DNA of 64,000 bases from contig CAISDA010000079.1 of the NCBI GenBank assembly GCA_903884005.1, positions 48,983 through 112,982 of the forward strand. Direction: 5' to 3'. Positions within the stretch are counted from its first letter, which is position 1, and each line of letters opens with the position of its first letter. Under the pieces are notes generated by a model. The model ran no database searches and was not told the DNA's origin. It saw only the letters and a list, made by a program, of their open reading frames with translations. Position numbers and translations under genes: made by a program. This stretch comes from an uncultured Ignavibacteriota bacterium (GTDB taxonomy: Bacteria > Bacteroidota > Ignavibacteria > UBA10030 > UBA8401). Positions 27,912 to 36,111 of this stretch are shown one piece after another.

Positions 27912-28669
27912 TCTGCTCTGTTCCCGGGGAGCGAACTCAACAGCTTCGCTCTGAGGACGTTCGAGACCTCGCCCTGCTGGATTGCCAAGACGCCCTCGAG
28001 AAGGATCTCTAAATATTGTTTTTCTTCGAGATGACATAATTTTAACCGATCGGATACGGGCAGCCATATGATGTTCGCACTGAAGATTCCCCATAGGGTT
28101 GCGATGAATGCCGATGCCATATTGTGAATTAATGCGTTTGGATCTTCGCCTGCGCTCGCCAGCGTCATAATGAGTCCCATGACCGTGCCGATGATTCCCA
28201 TTGTGGGGGCATAGCCGCCCATTTTCGAAAAAAGTCCGGCGTTCGACGCATGGCGCTCGGCCATGTGCATAAGTTCGACCTCGGCGATCGTCCGGATGGA
28301 TTCGGTATCCGTTCCATCGATCGCCAGCTGCATCCAGCGCCGGAGCTGAGGCTGGTTGATGGCCTTGACCTCGGTTTCAAGAGACAGCAGCCCTTCCTTG
28401 CGCGCGCGAATGGAATAGACGACCAGCCTGTCGACCAGCGCCGCTGCATCGAACGGCGGCGGAAAGGCTGCGACCCTGGCATAGCTGACGGCGCGAATGC
28501 AGCGGTCCCAGCCGCTGCCGATGATGGCTGTCGCGAATGTACCGCCGAAGACAATGACGAGTGGCGGCAGCAAGAACAATGCCCGTATCGAACCGCCTTC
28601 GACGACGTACGATCCGAATATCGCAATGAACCCGATTGCCAGCCCGATGAATGACCCGTATCTTTTCAT
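27908..28669 (-). CDS. Second flagellar stator protein, MotA/PomA/MotP-like
   Basis: A 253-aa four-helix stator subunit: GSFIGLAIGFIAIFGSYVVEGG, LLPPLVIVFGGTFATAII, the Pro-containing helix GGYAPTMGIIGTVMGLIMTL and SAFIATLWGIFSANIIWLPV. Length and motifs are of the PomA/MotP group, often sodium-linked, unlike the 289-aa MotA also present. Ion choice cannot be read directly. It follows flgL by 6 nt and overlaps the motB-like gene. Confidence 0.92.
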   Translation of the reverse strand: MKRYGSFIGLAIGFIAIFGSYVVEGGSIRALFLLPPLVIVFGGTFATAIIGSGWDRCIRAVSYARVAAFPPPFDAAALVDRLVVYSIRARKEGLLSLETEVKAINQPQLRRWMQLAIDGTDTESIRTIAEVELMHMAERHASNAGLFSKMGGYAPTMGIIGTVMGLIMTLASAGEDPNALIHNMASAFIATLWGIFSANIIWLPVSDRLKLCHLEEKQYLEILLEGVLAIQQGEVSNVLRAKLLSSLPGNRAE

Positions 28670-28675
28670 GCTCTC

Positions 28676-29560
28676 TTAGATAAAATCAACCAGTGTCTTG
28701 GGAATGACCTGCGCGCCGATCTTCAGCGACGTATCCAGGATCGTTTGCTGATGCTGCAATTCGACGATCGCCTGCGCAATATCCGTGTCCTGCACTTTCG
28801 ACATGATCGACTGCAGGGAAGTGCTCTGGCTTTCCAATTGTGTCTGGAACGTATCGAGCCGGTTGAGTGTCGTGCCGGTCTTGACAGACACGGTCATCAG
28901 GCGGTCCATGGCATCGGTGATCGATTGCTGCACTGCGGCACTCGGCTGTGTACCGCTGCTCAATGCCTTGTACGCGCTGAGCACGGCATTCAACGCAGCG
29001 TCGCCGCTAAAGGCCTCGTTCCCGGAAATATTCGTCTGTTCCTGTGTCTGCGGAGCCACGTCCAGTTTGATGCTGCCCGAGGTGCCGTTCGGATTCATGG
29101 CCACCGTGTTCGTGGCGGCGTCGAAGGTGAACGGCTGGTCCTTCGTTTGCGTGCCGCCGAAGATGAATTTGCCGTTGAAGCTCGTGTTCGTGATGTTCAG
29201 CAATTCCTGGAACATCTGCTGCACGTCCCCGGCAAATGAATTAAAATCGCTCGGCTGCGACGCCGATGAGGCGCGTGTCAGCGACTCCTTCAAACGGACG
29301 AAGACATCGGACGCGGCATTCAACGAATCTGCGGTCGTCGTCATCATGGCGCTGGCGAGCGTGATATTCGTCTGATACTGCGCATTGTCGTTCAGCTTGC
29401 CTTTGAGCCGCAGCACCGATGCGCCGCCGGTTGGATCGTCTGACATCATGTTGATCTTTTTTTGCGTCGAGATTTGGAGATTCAGTTTGTCGATCTTCGC
29501 GCGTGATGCCGAGACGCTGTTCAAAAAACTGTTCACCATATTTAATTCGGTTACTCGCAT
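28676..29560 (-). CDS. flgL: Flagellar hook-associated protein 3 FlgL
   Basis: Junction protein between hook and filament. The 294-aa product has the flagellin-like N-terminal coiled coil (MRVTELNMVNSFLNSV, ISTQKKINMMSDDPTGG) and C-terminal helix (VQDTDIAQAIVELQHQQTILDTSL), with a beta-rich middle (NGKFIFGGTQTKDQPF). AAGG precedes the ATG. It lies 10 nt downstream of flgK. Confidence 0.94.
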   Translation of the reverse strand: MRVTELNMVNSFLNSVSASRAKIDKLNLQISTQKKINMMSDDPTGGASVLRLKGKLNDNAQYQTNITLASAMMTTTADSLNAASDVFVRLKESLTRASSASQPSDFNSFAGDVQQMFQELLNITNTSFNGKFIFGGTQTKDQPFTFDAATNTVAMNPNGTSGSIKLDVAPQTQEQTNISGNEAFSGDAALNAVLSAYKALSSGTQPSAAVQQSITDAMDRLMTVSVKTGTTLNRLDTFQTQLESQSTSLQSIMSKVQDTDIAQAIVELQHQQTILDTSLKIGAQVIPKTLVDFI

Positions 29561-29570
29561 GTCAGTACCT

Positions 29571-30953
29571 TCATACCATTTGAATGATCGTGTTCATCAT
29601 GTCATCGACCGTCTTGACCAATTTTGCCGATGCATCGTACGCACGCTGATATTTGATCATGTTCGCCATTTCTTCATCGAGCGATACTCCTGAAAACGAG
29701 TTGCGCTGGTTTTCAACCTGTGTGAGAATGAGCTGCTGATTCTGTTCTTCGTTCGATGCCGATTTGGAATCTGCCCCGATCCTGCTGACGAACGCCGTGT
29801 AGAATTGATTCATGCTTACCGCGCCCCCGTTCATGGCCGGGACGTCGAACACATTCGCTATCGTATTGGCCTGTCCATTGTCGCCCGCGGCGCCGGTCGA
29901 ACTTGCTGCGATCAGGTTGGGATTATCGATCAACGCCGAATTCACCGTCAACACTCCGTTGGCGTATGACGAGAAAAACGGCGTGCCTGTCGGTGCCGCC
30001 GGATCGGAGGCATGAGTCTTCAATCCGTACCCGGCGCTGTGTACGGCATTGACGGAGTCCATGATGCTTTGCCCGAGCTGATCGAGCGAGCTCTGATACC
30101 CCGGAATGGTCGTGTTATTCTGCTGCAGCAATCCTCCCAGCGATCCTCCCGTGATCTGCGTTGGGTTACCCGACGATTCGGTCTGCACCGAGAGCGAGGT
30201 CGCATTGTCCTTGAGTTCCAGAGGAATCGTGTCCGTCTGGTTGACAATACTCACCCCGCCAACGGAAATATTAATGCCACCCTTCGAATCCTGCGTTGCG
30301 CGGATATTGACGACGGTTGACAATTCATCGATTTTTTGATCGCGCGAATCCATCAGGTCGTTCGCGGACATCTTTGAATTGGTCGCGGCAATTATTTTTT
30401 CGTTGAAGTCGGCGATCTCCCTGGCCAGGCTGTTGACCTTGTCGACGTTCGCCGAGATCTCAGCTTTCAGGTCGCCTTTCAGTTGGGACAGCCCGTTGTA
30501 GATCTGCTGCATGCCGTTACTCAGCGTCGAGGCGCTCTGCAGCACGTTCTGCCGCGCGCCCATATCTTCCGGCGTCGCTGCAAGCGATTGCCAGGCTTTG
30601 GAGAACCCCTGCATCATGCTTTGCAGGCCGGTGTCCGATGGCTCGTTCACGACGGCTTCGATCTGCGAGAAGATGCGCGACTGCATCGATGCGTTGTTCA
30701 ACTGCTGGCTGGTCGTGCGATACTGCGTGTCGATAAATTTTTCGCGCAACCGGGAAACGCTCGACATTTCGACGCCTGTGCCCAGCAGGCCGATACGGTC
30801 CGGCAGCGGCATCGTGGTTGTTAACTCCGCCCGCTGGCGTGTGTAGCCGGCCGTGCCCGCGTTCGCAATATTATGGGACGTCACCCCCATCGCATCGCGC
30901 TGCGCGAACAGTGATCGCCGTGCCGTCTCGAATATTTGTGACAATCCCGCCAT
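29571..30953 (-). CDS. flgK: Flagellar hook-associated protein 1 FlgK
   Basis: First hook-filament junction protein. The 460-aa product has the rod/hook N-terminal motif LFAQRDAMGVTSHNIANAGTAGYTRQRAEL and the C-terminal motif SGVSLDEEMANMIKYQRAYDASAKLVKTVDDMM. AAGGAG lies eight bases before the ATG. Followed by flgL, preceded by its chaperone gene flgN. Confidence 0.96.
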   Translation of the reverse strand: MAGLSQIFETARRSLFAQRDAMGVTSHNIANAGTAGYTRQRAELTTTMPLPDRIGLLGTGVEMSSVSRLREKFIDTQYRTTSQQLNNASMQSRIFSQIEAVVNEPSDTGLQSMMQGFSKAWQSLAATPEDMGARQNVLQSASTLSNGMQQIYNGLSQLKGDLKAEISANVDKVNSLAREIADFNEKIIAATNSKMSANDLMDSRDQKIDELSTVVNIRATQDSKGGINISVGGVSIVNQTDTIPLELKDNATSLSVQTESSGNPTQITGGSLGGLLQQNNTTIPGYQSSLDQLGQSIMDSVNAVHSAGYGLKTHASDPAAPTGTPFFSSYANGVLTVNSALIDNPNLIAASSTGAAGDNGQANTIANVFDVPAMNGGAVSMNQFYTAFVSRIGADSKSASNEEQNQQLILTQVENQRNSFSGVSLDEEMANMIKYQRAYDASAKLVKTVDDMMNTIIQMV

Positions 30954-30964
30954 GATGCCGCTCC

Positions 30965-31411
30965 TTAGACCGCTTTGTTCACAAGTTGGCGCGTCCGGTT
31001 TTCCGTGACGATGTTGATCGTCTCTTTGATGAAATTCATTGAATTGTTCACAAGCATTTTATTCTGATCGTTGATGTACGTCACCTGCACCAGTGCGGTT
31101 TTTAAGCGCTGTTCCTGCTGCGTCAGCACATTGGTGAGGTCGCCGTCGAGCTGCCGTATCAAATCATTCAGCGTCAGCATCTGCATTTTCGAATCCAGAT
31201 CATCGATGCAATGGGCGATAAATGCGAGGCGCTGCTGTTCGTATCGGCGCACGTTTTGTATCGCAGTCTCTTCGATATCGATCGTTTCTTTGAGCGCGTC
31301 GTAATCGTGCTTGATGATGGCATGCTGCTTCAGCAGGATCACTGCTCTCAGCGCCTCGACCGCCGCGATTTCCTGCTCCAATGTTTCGATGAGTTCATTT
31401 AATGACGTCAT
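30965..31411 (-). CDS. flgN: FlgN-family chaperone for FlgK/FlgL
   Basis: A 148-aa, nearly all-helical protein of the FlgN family: long amphipathic helices (LNELIETLEQEIAAVEALRAVILLKQHAII, DALKETIDIEETAIQ) and a C-terminal helix. Such chaperones bind the C-termini of FlgK and FlgL before export; flgK and flgL follow directly. It starts inside the end of flgJ; a GTG one codon earlier (31414) is also possible because GGAG is seven bases before it. Confidence 0.82.
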   Translation of the reverse strand: MTSLNELIETLEQEIAAVEALRAVILLKQHAIIKHDYDALKETIDIEETAIQNVRRYEQQRLAFIAHCIDDLDSKMQMLTLNDLIRQLDGDLTNVLTQQEQRLKTALVQVTYINDQNKMLVNNSMNFIKETINIVTENRTRQLVNKAV

Positions 31412-32660
31412 CACTTTTGCTCTCCATGTGTTGTAGCGCGTTAAACACCTTCATGACGCGTTTAACATAATTTTGTGTTTCACGAAAAGGCGGTATGCCG
31501 TTGTATCGCTCCACATTCCCGGGCCCTGCATTATACGACGCCAGTGCAAGCGATATGTTGCCGTTGAATTTTTGAAGCTGCTGTTTCAGATACCGCGCCC
31601 CGCCTTCGATGTTCTGGTGCGGGTCCCACACATTCTTCACGCCCATCGATTCGGCCGTTGTGTCGATAAGCTGCATCAGTCCCTTTGCGTTCTTCGGCGA
31701 CCGGGCATGCGCTTTGGCACCCGATTCTTCAACGATCATCGCCTTGAGCAGGTTGCCATTCACGCCGACCGTGTCGGCCGCTTTGGCGATGATGGCATCA
31801 TATGCTTTCACGCGGTCGAGCGCTGCGGTGGAGCCTGGAACGGACGCCGTGCTTATCGTCTGCGACGCGTCGGGCCTGCTCGGCTGAGGCGTGATGGCGG
31901 CAGACGCCGTTAATGCAGCCTTCACCGGCCGTGTGGTCTGCACCGACGGCGGCAGAGCCATGTTCTGCGCCTGTATCGTTGTCGTCGTCCATGATACCGT
32001 TACCGCAGCGGGGGCGCCGGGTGCTGGTGCAGAGGCACGCACGCGTCCGGAGTCTGATGCCGGCGACGGCTCCGCGAGGGCGACGCCCTTCGATTCCTGA
32101 AGCGCCATCTCCATGTCAGAGAATGCCTTCTTGGCCTGAACCGACATTGACTGCAGGCGTTCCATGGTCGACGACAGAGACAGCAATGCCGTATCCCCGT
32201 CTTCCTCACTGCTTAGATTATCGGCCGATTCGTTCAATTGTTGAATCACACGGTCAGCCGAAACGGCAGCCGGGACCGGTGCGGCACCGGCGTTTTTCTT
32301 TTTCGACGCATGCACTGTCGACGACATTTTTTCCGTACTTGCCGATGAGGCGCTCGTTCCGGGAAGCGACTCGCCGGTCAACTTGCGATAGAGCGATTGA
32401 GCGATCCCGAGTTTACCCTGGCCGCCGATGTGCTTCGACAGTTCCGAGTCGAACATGCCCTTCATCGTACCCCCGCCATAACTTTCGCCGCCGAACTCAT
32501 TCAACTCTTCACCCTGGGCACCGCGCATCGACTTGAGCATCATTTGCACGAAGATCGCCTCAAACTCCTTCGTCGCTTTCTGGAGTTTTCCTTTTTGCTC
32601 TTCCGTCAGATGCCGCGCCGACGTCGTCACAAGGGCGATATTGTTGACTGCGTCTGCCAT
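31395..32660 (-). CDS. flgJ: FlgJ: rod-binding domain fused to an SLT-type lytic transglycosylase
   Basis: A 421-aa protein. Residues ~15-95 are the FlgJ rod-cap domain (LQKATKEFEAIFVQMMLKSMRG, FDSELSKHIGGQGKLGIAQSLYRKL). A ~200-residue Ala/Ser/Pro-rich linker follows, then a lysozyme-like SLT domain (~285-400) with AMIVEESGAKAHARSPKNA (catalytic Glu), KGLMQLIDTTAESMGV, QNIEGGARYL and LALASYNAGPGNV. It should help the rod pass the peptidoglycan layer. Proteobacterial FlgJ carries a glucosaminidase domain instead. Its ATG overlaps the flgI stop (TAATG). Confidence 0.93.
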   Translation of the reverse strand: MADAVNNIALVTTSARHLTEEQKGKLQKATKEFEAIFVQMMLKSMRGAQGEELNEFGGESYGGGTMKGMFDSELSKHIGGQGKLGIAQSLYRKLTGESLPGTSASSASTEKMSSTVHASKKKNAGAAPVPAAVSADRVIQQLNESADNLSSEEDGDTALLSLSSTMERLQSMSVQAKKAFSDMEMALQESKGVALAEPSPASDSGRVRASAPAPGAPAAVTVSWTTTTIQAQNMALPPSVQTTRPVKAALTASAAITPQPSRPDASQTISTASVPGSTAALDRVKAYDAIIAKAADTVGVNGNLLKAMIVEESGAKAHARSPKNAKGLMQLIDTTAESMGVKNVWDPHQNIEGGARYLKQQLQKFNGNISLALASYNAGPGNVERYNGIPPFRETQNYVKRVMKVFNALQHMESKSDDVIK

Positions 32661-33769
32661 TAGATGATCACCAATTCTGCTTTCAATGCGCCGACCTCTT
32701 TCAAGGCCTGGAAGATGGCGATGATGTCGCGGGGCGATACCTTCAACGAGTTGAGCGCCTTGGCGACATCCTGCACTGTTGCTGCGCCGTTGAGCGCGAT
32801 GACGCTCGATGAATCCTGCGACACCGTCGGCCGCTCGATTTTCGTCACAACGGTCGTTCCCTGCGAGAAGCCGTTCGGCTGCGAAATTACCGGCGCCGAT
32901 TCGATATCAATATTCAATCCGCCGTGCGAGATCGCCACTGCCGAGATCGACACGTTCGAGCCGACAACAACGGTTCCGGTGCGTTCGTTGATCACCACGC
33001 GCGCGATCGCATCCACTTCCACCTCCAGCGACTCCAGAATGGAAATGAATCCGACCAGATTCTGTGTTTGGGTGGGCGGGACTTTGATGGCCACCGTATT
33101 TGCATCGACACTCTGCGCCAGGTCTTCGCCCAGCGCCTTGTTGATCGCAACGGCGATGTGTTTCGACGTCGTGAAGTCGGGCTGATGCAGCACGAGCGAG
33201 ACTTTTGTCGTATCGCCGAATGACGTCGCGATCGCGCGTTCGACCGTTGCGCCGTTGGGCACGCGCCCTGCGGCGGTATGATTTTTCCCGACGCGGGCTC
33301 CCGTCGACGATCGGACATCGAAACCGCCGACCGAGATGGATCCCTGCGCCATTGCATAGACTTCGCCGTCGAGGCCGGAGAGGGGCGTCATGAGCAGCGT
33401 GCCTCCCTGCAGACTGGTTGCATCGCCCATCGATGACACCGTGATGTCCGTCTGGCCGCCCGGCTTTGTGAACGCGGGCACTGTTGCCGTGATCATCACC
33501 GCGGCGACATTCCGCAGCCGGAGTTCGGTCTGCGGCACGGTAATGCCGAAGCGTTTCAGCATGCTCGTCACCGACTGCACCGTGAACGACGAACGCTGCG
33601 TGTCGCCGGTGCCGGCAAGCCCTACCGCCAGGCCGTAGCCCAAGACTTGTTCGCCGCGCACGCCCAGCACATAGGCGATGTCTTTAATTCGCGATCCTGC
33701 CTGTCCTTCACCCGACGCAAGAACCGCCAGAGCGGCGGCGCACACGATCATCACGCATATTCGTTTCAC
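32660..33769 (-). CDS. flgI: Flagellar P-ring protein FlgI
   Basis: Periplasmic peptidoglycan-ring protein. The 369-aa product has a signal peptide (VKRICVMIVCAAALAVLASGEGQAG) then GSRIKDIAYVLGVRGEQVLGYGLAVGLAGTGD, MLKRFGITVP, NVAAVMITATVPAFTKPGGQTDITVSSMGDA and a C-terminal VAKALNSLKVSPRDIIAIFQALKEVGAL. The GTG at 33769 is chosen because AAGGG lies eight bases upstream. It follows flgH by 11 nt. Confidence 0.96.
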   Translation of the reverse strand: MKRICVMIVCAAALAVLASGEGQAGSRIKDIAYVLGVRGEQVLGYGLAVGLAGTGDTQRSSFTVQSVTSMLKRFGITVPQTELRLRNVAAVMITATVPAFTKPGGQTDITVSSMGDATSLQGGTLLMTPLSGLDGEVYAMAQGSISVGGFDVRSSTGARVGKNHTAAGRVPNGATVERAIATSFGDTTKVSLVLHQPDFTTSKHIAVAINKALGEDLAQSVDANTVAIKVPPTQTQNLVGFISILESLEVEVDAIARVVINERTGTVVVGSNVSISAVAISHGGLNIDIESAPVISQPNGFSQGTTVVTKIERPTVSQDSSSVIALNGAATVQDVAKALNSLKVSPRDIIAIFQALKEVGALKAELVII

Positions 33770-33780
33770 GATATTCACCC

Positions 33781-34362
33781 TTAAAAAATCCAATGCAAAA
33801 ATTTTGTGATCCATCCCGGCTTCTGCGAATCGTTGATCAAACCTTTTCCCGAGTACGAGATCATTGCATCGGATATGCTGTATGAATATATGGAATTATC
33901 CGCCTGTATGTCCGACGGCCTGACAATGCCCGTCACTTTCATGATCTGTTCGTCGCCGTTGATGACGATATTGCGGCTGCCCGAAATAAAAAGATTGCCG
34001 TTGTTATAGACGGAATCGACGTGGGCGCTGATCTTCGCCTTCATCACGCCGTTGTTCGACGTCGAACCCGTGCCCTTAAATCCGTTGCCCGTGGTGATGC
34101 CCACGTTCGCGCCCGATCCGACGGTTGTGCCGGGTGTGGACATCGCCCCGTTCAGGGACAGATCGCTGGCGCGCGACGTGTTGGTGGCCGCGTCACTCGA
34201 CGCCTGCGCCACCTCAACAACGAGCACCGTGACCGTCTCGCCGACATGGATGGCCTTTTGATCTGCAAAGAGCGAGCGGTTCACATTCGTCCGCAGGTCT
34301 TGTCCCGCAAGCGGCGCGGCTGCGATGCCTGCCGCGATGAGTATGTATAATGCCGATTTCAT
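33781..34362 (-). CDS. flgH: Flagellar L-ring protein FlgH, apparently without a lipobox
   Basis: Outer-membrane ring protein. The 193-aa product carries the FlgH core: SLFADQKAIHVGETVTVLVVE, ITTGNGFKGTGST, NGNLFISGSRNIVINGDEQIMKVTGIVRPSDIQADNSI and SDAMISYSGKG. The signal peptide (MKSALYILIAAGIAAAPLAGQD) contains no Cys, whereas FlgH is normally a lipoprotein with LxGC. AAGGA lies before the ATG at 34362; a longer start at 34416 adds no Cys either. It lies 31 nt after flgA. Confidence 0.93.
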   Translation of the reverse strand: MKSALYILIAAGIAAAPLAGQDLRTNVNRSLFADQKAIHVGETVTVLVVEVAQASSDAATNTSRASDLSLNGAMSTPGTTVGSGANVGITTGNGFKGTGSTSNNGVMKAKISAHVDSVYNNGNLFISGSRNIVINGDEQIMKVTGIVRPSDIQADNSIYSYSISDAMISYSGKGLINDSQKPGWITKFLHWIF

Positions 34363-34393
34363 GATGCGTCGTCCTTCGCCGTTCCAGAGATGC

Positions 34394-35065
34394 TTACTTG
34401 TCGATGACTTCAACATGCCGTGCGTCCACGACTTTCGCGTTCAGATGCTGTTTGATTGCGGTCACTTCAACAGGGATGACACTGCCCTTCCACCCATCCT
34501 TTTTTGCCGTTCCGACAACGCTCAATGACACATTCTCTTTGTGCACAGACACGGTCACCGGCGATCCGGACACGATCATGGGGAGCGGCTCGATCATCGA
34601 GCCGGTGATCACGTTGCCTGCGGCAATAATTTGTTTCGTGCGCATTCCCGCCATCATCGAAACGTCGGTTACAGGACCGACGCTCATCTGCGTGGTTTCG
34701 ATCGTCTGCATGACGATCCGGCCCGTTCTGATCTCCTGATGCCGGTCGATCATCGCGCCTGCCACGGCGACCGATTCAAATGTCCGCACCGTGATGCCGA
34801 GAATGTACCGGTGCCGGTTGCCGGCCGGGGATGTCACTTCGACGGGCACGCTGACCATGCCGCGGTATGCAGCGCGGGGCTCATCCACAATGCGCACCAC
34901 GGCGCGCGTGTCGAGCCGCACCAATTCAGGGGGCACGGTCCGAAACTCGATCTCATGCACGGCACTCGTGCGCGCGGCAACCATGGTTTCAATCGCCGAG
35001 GCCACCGCCGTATCCACCGCAGCGGCTCCAGATGAGAATAACAATATGAAAAGTGAGAGGATCAT
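34394..35065 (-). CDS. flgA: Flagellar P-ring assembly chaperone FlgA
   Basis: Periplasmic chaperone for FlgI. The 223-aa product has a signal peptide (MILSLFILLFSSGAAAVDTA), a variable N-terminal domain and the C-terminal SAF/FlgA part: GAMIDRHQEIRTGRIVMQTIETTQM, AGMRTKQIIAAGNVITGSMIEPLPMIVSGSPVTV and GWKGSVIPVEV. Divergent but well placed: its ATG overlaps the flgG stop (TAATG) and flgH and flgI follow. Confidence 0.9.
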   Translation of the reverse strand: MILSLFILLFSSGAAAVDTAVASAIETMVAARTSAVHEIEFRTVPPELVRLDTRAVVRIVDEPRAAYRGMVSVPVEVTSPAGNRHRYILGITVRTFESVAVAGAMIDRHQEIRTGRIVMQTIETTQMSVGPVTDVSMMAGMRTKQIIAAGNVITGSMIEPLPMIVSGSPVTVSVHKENVSLSVVGTAKKDGWKGSVIPVEVTAIKQHLNAKVVDARHVEVIDK

Positions 35066-35865
35066 TATCGTTTCAGATTGTTCGCCATTGTCAACATGTC
35101 TTCGACCGTTTTAATCGTCTTCGAATTGATCTCGTATGCCCGCTGCGCCGTGATCATGCTCACCATCTCCTCCACAACATCGACGTTCGATGACTCCAGA
35201 TTACCCTGCATCGTCACGCCAAAGCCCGGACTGCCCGCCGGACCGATAAGCGGTTGTCCCGACGCGCTGGTTTCCACCAGCATGTTCGAACCGATGGACC
35301 GCAATCCGGCAGGATTCACAAACCGCGCGAGTTCAAATTGTCCGAGCTTCACCGGATCGGCCGAGCCCGTCTCGATTGCCTGCACAATGCCATCCTTGCC
35401 GATCAACACTTGTTGAGTGTCCGTCGATATTTTAATTTCCGGGTCCAGAATGTAGCCCTCGGATGTCACCAATTGCCCCTCAGAAGAGATCTTGAACGAA
35501 CCGTCGCGCGAGTACGCGATCGTGCCGTCCGGACGCTTGATCTGAAAAAATCCTTCGCCCTGAATCGCAACATCAAGGCCGGTGGGCAATGTGGGCTGTA
35601 TGTCTCCCTGAGTAAAATTTTTCAATGTCGCCACTGTCTGTGTGCCGTTGCCGACTTGAATTTCCATGGACGAGGCGGTCGGCGTAATGCCGCCCGTTTC
35701 CGCAAGCGACGACGGCTTCAGAGTTTGATACATCAGATCCTGGAATTCAACTCTGCTTTTCTTAAAACCGGTCGTGTTGACGTTCGCAAGATTGTTGGAG
35801 ATCGTATCCACATTCAATTGCTGTGCATACATTCCAGTGGCTGCCGTTCGAAGCGATCTATTCAT
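35065..35865 (-). CDS. flgG: Flagellar distal rod protein FlgG
   Basis: Distal rod subunit. The 266-aa product has MNRSLRTAATGMYAQQLNVDTISNNLANVNTTGFKKSRVEFQDLMYQTL, GEGFFQIKRPDGTIAYSRDGSF and the C-terminal ESSNVDVVEEMVSMITAQRAYEINSKTIKTVEDML. The ATG at 35865 follows AAGGGA. It is the first gene of the long unit that ends at the 19.1-kb terminator and lies 44 nt downstream of the conserved promoter-like sequence. Confidence 0.96.
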   Translation of the reverse strand: MNRSLRTAATGMYAQQLNVDTISNNLANVNTTGFKKSRVEFQDLMYQTLKPSSLAETGGITPTASSMEIQVGNGTQTVATLKNFTQGDIQPTLPTGLDVAIQGEGFFQIKRPDGTIAYSRDGSFKISSEGQLVTSEGYILDPEIKISTDTQQVLIGKDGIVQAIETGSADPVKLGQFELARFVNPAGLRSIGSNMLVETSASGQPLIGPAGSPGFGVTMQGNLESSNVDVVEEMVSMITAQRAYEINSKTIKTVEDMLTMANNLKR

Positions 35866-35909
35866 TGGGTCATCCCTTTGATGTGTTATTATGAACCTCA
35901 ATAACATTA

Positions 35910-35926
35910 CTTCAAAGACTATACCA
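35910..35926 (-). promoter_or_regulatory. Flagellar promoter element, copy A (flgG unit)
   Basis: Minus-strand TGGTATAGTCTTTGAAG. The identical 17 bases occur at 43085-43101, and both copies end exactly 44 nt before the first start codon of their unit. Spacing resembles a sigma54 -24/-12 element (TGG-N9-TTG), but the expected GC is GA, so the sigma factor is uncertain. Confidence 0.7.
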
Positions 35927-36052
35927 AGAATTCATGCCGTAAAGGCTTAATAATCAGGGGGTTTTATGGAAAATATCGAAAGAGGGGGTTTTTTACTGGC
36001 TATTTTTAGCCAAATGAGCAGATAAACCGCTTGAAATACAAGAACGTGGGGG

Positions 36053-36086
36053 GAAAAAAAAGCGCCGGAATTTTACGGCCCGGCGC
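36053..36086 (-). terminator. Intrinsic terminator after flgF
   Basis: Minus-strand GCGCCGG and CCGGCGC pair around a short loop, followed by eight T. It closes the fliA-led unit 26 nt after the flgF stop and separates it from the flgG unit. Confidence 0.88.
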
Positions 36087-36111
36087 CCGCGAAATCGACA
36101 CGACACCGGCC

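Noticed and set aside
27912..28094. Upstream extension of the second motB to an ATG at 28037 or beyond
   Set aside because: The added residues are read from DNA that codes for the conserved C-terminus of the motA-like protein and resemble nothing in MotB proteins.
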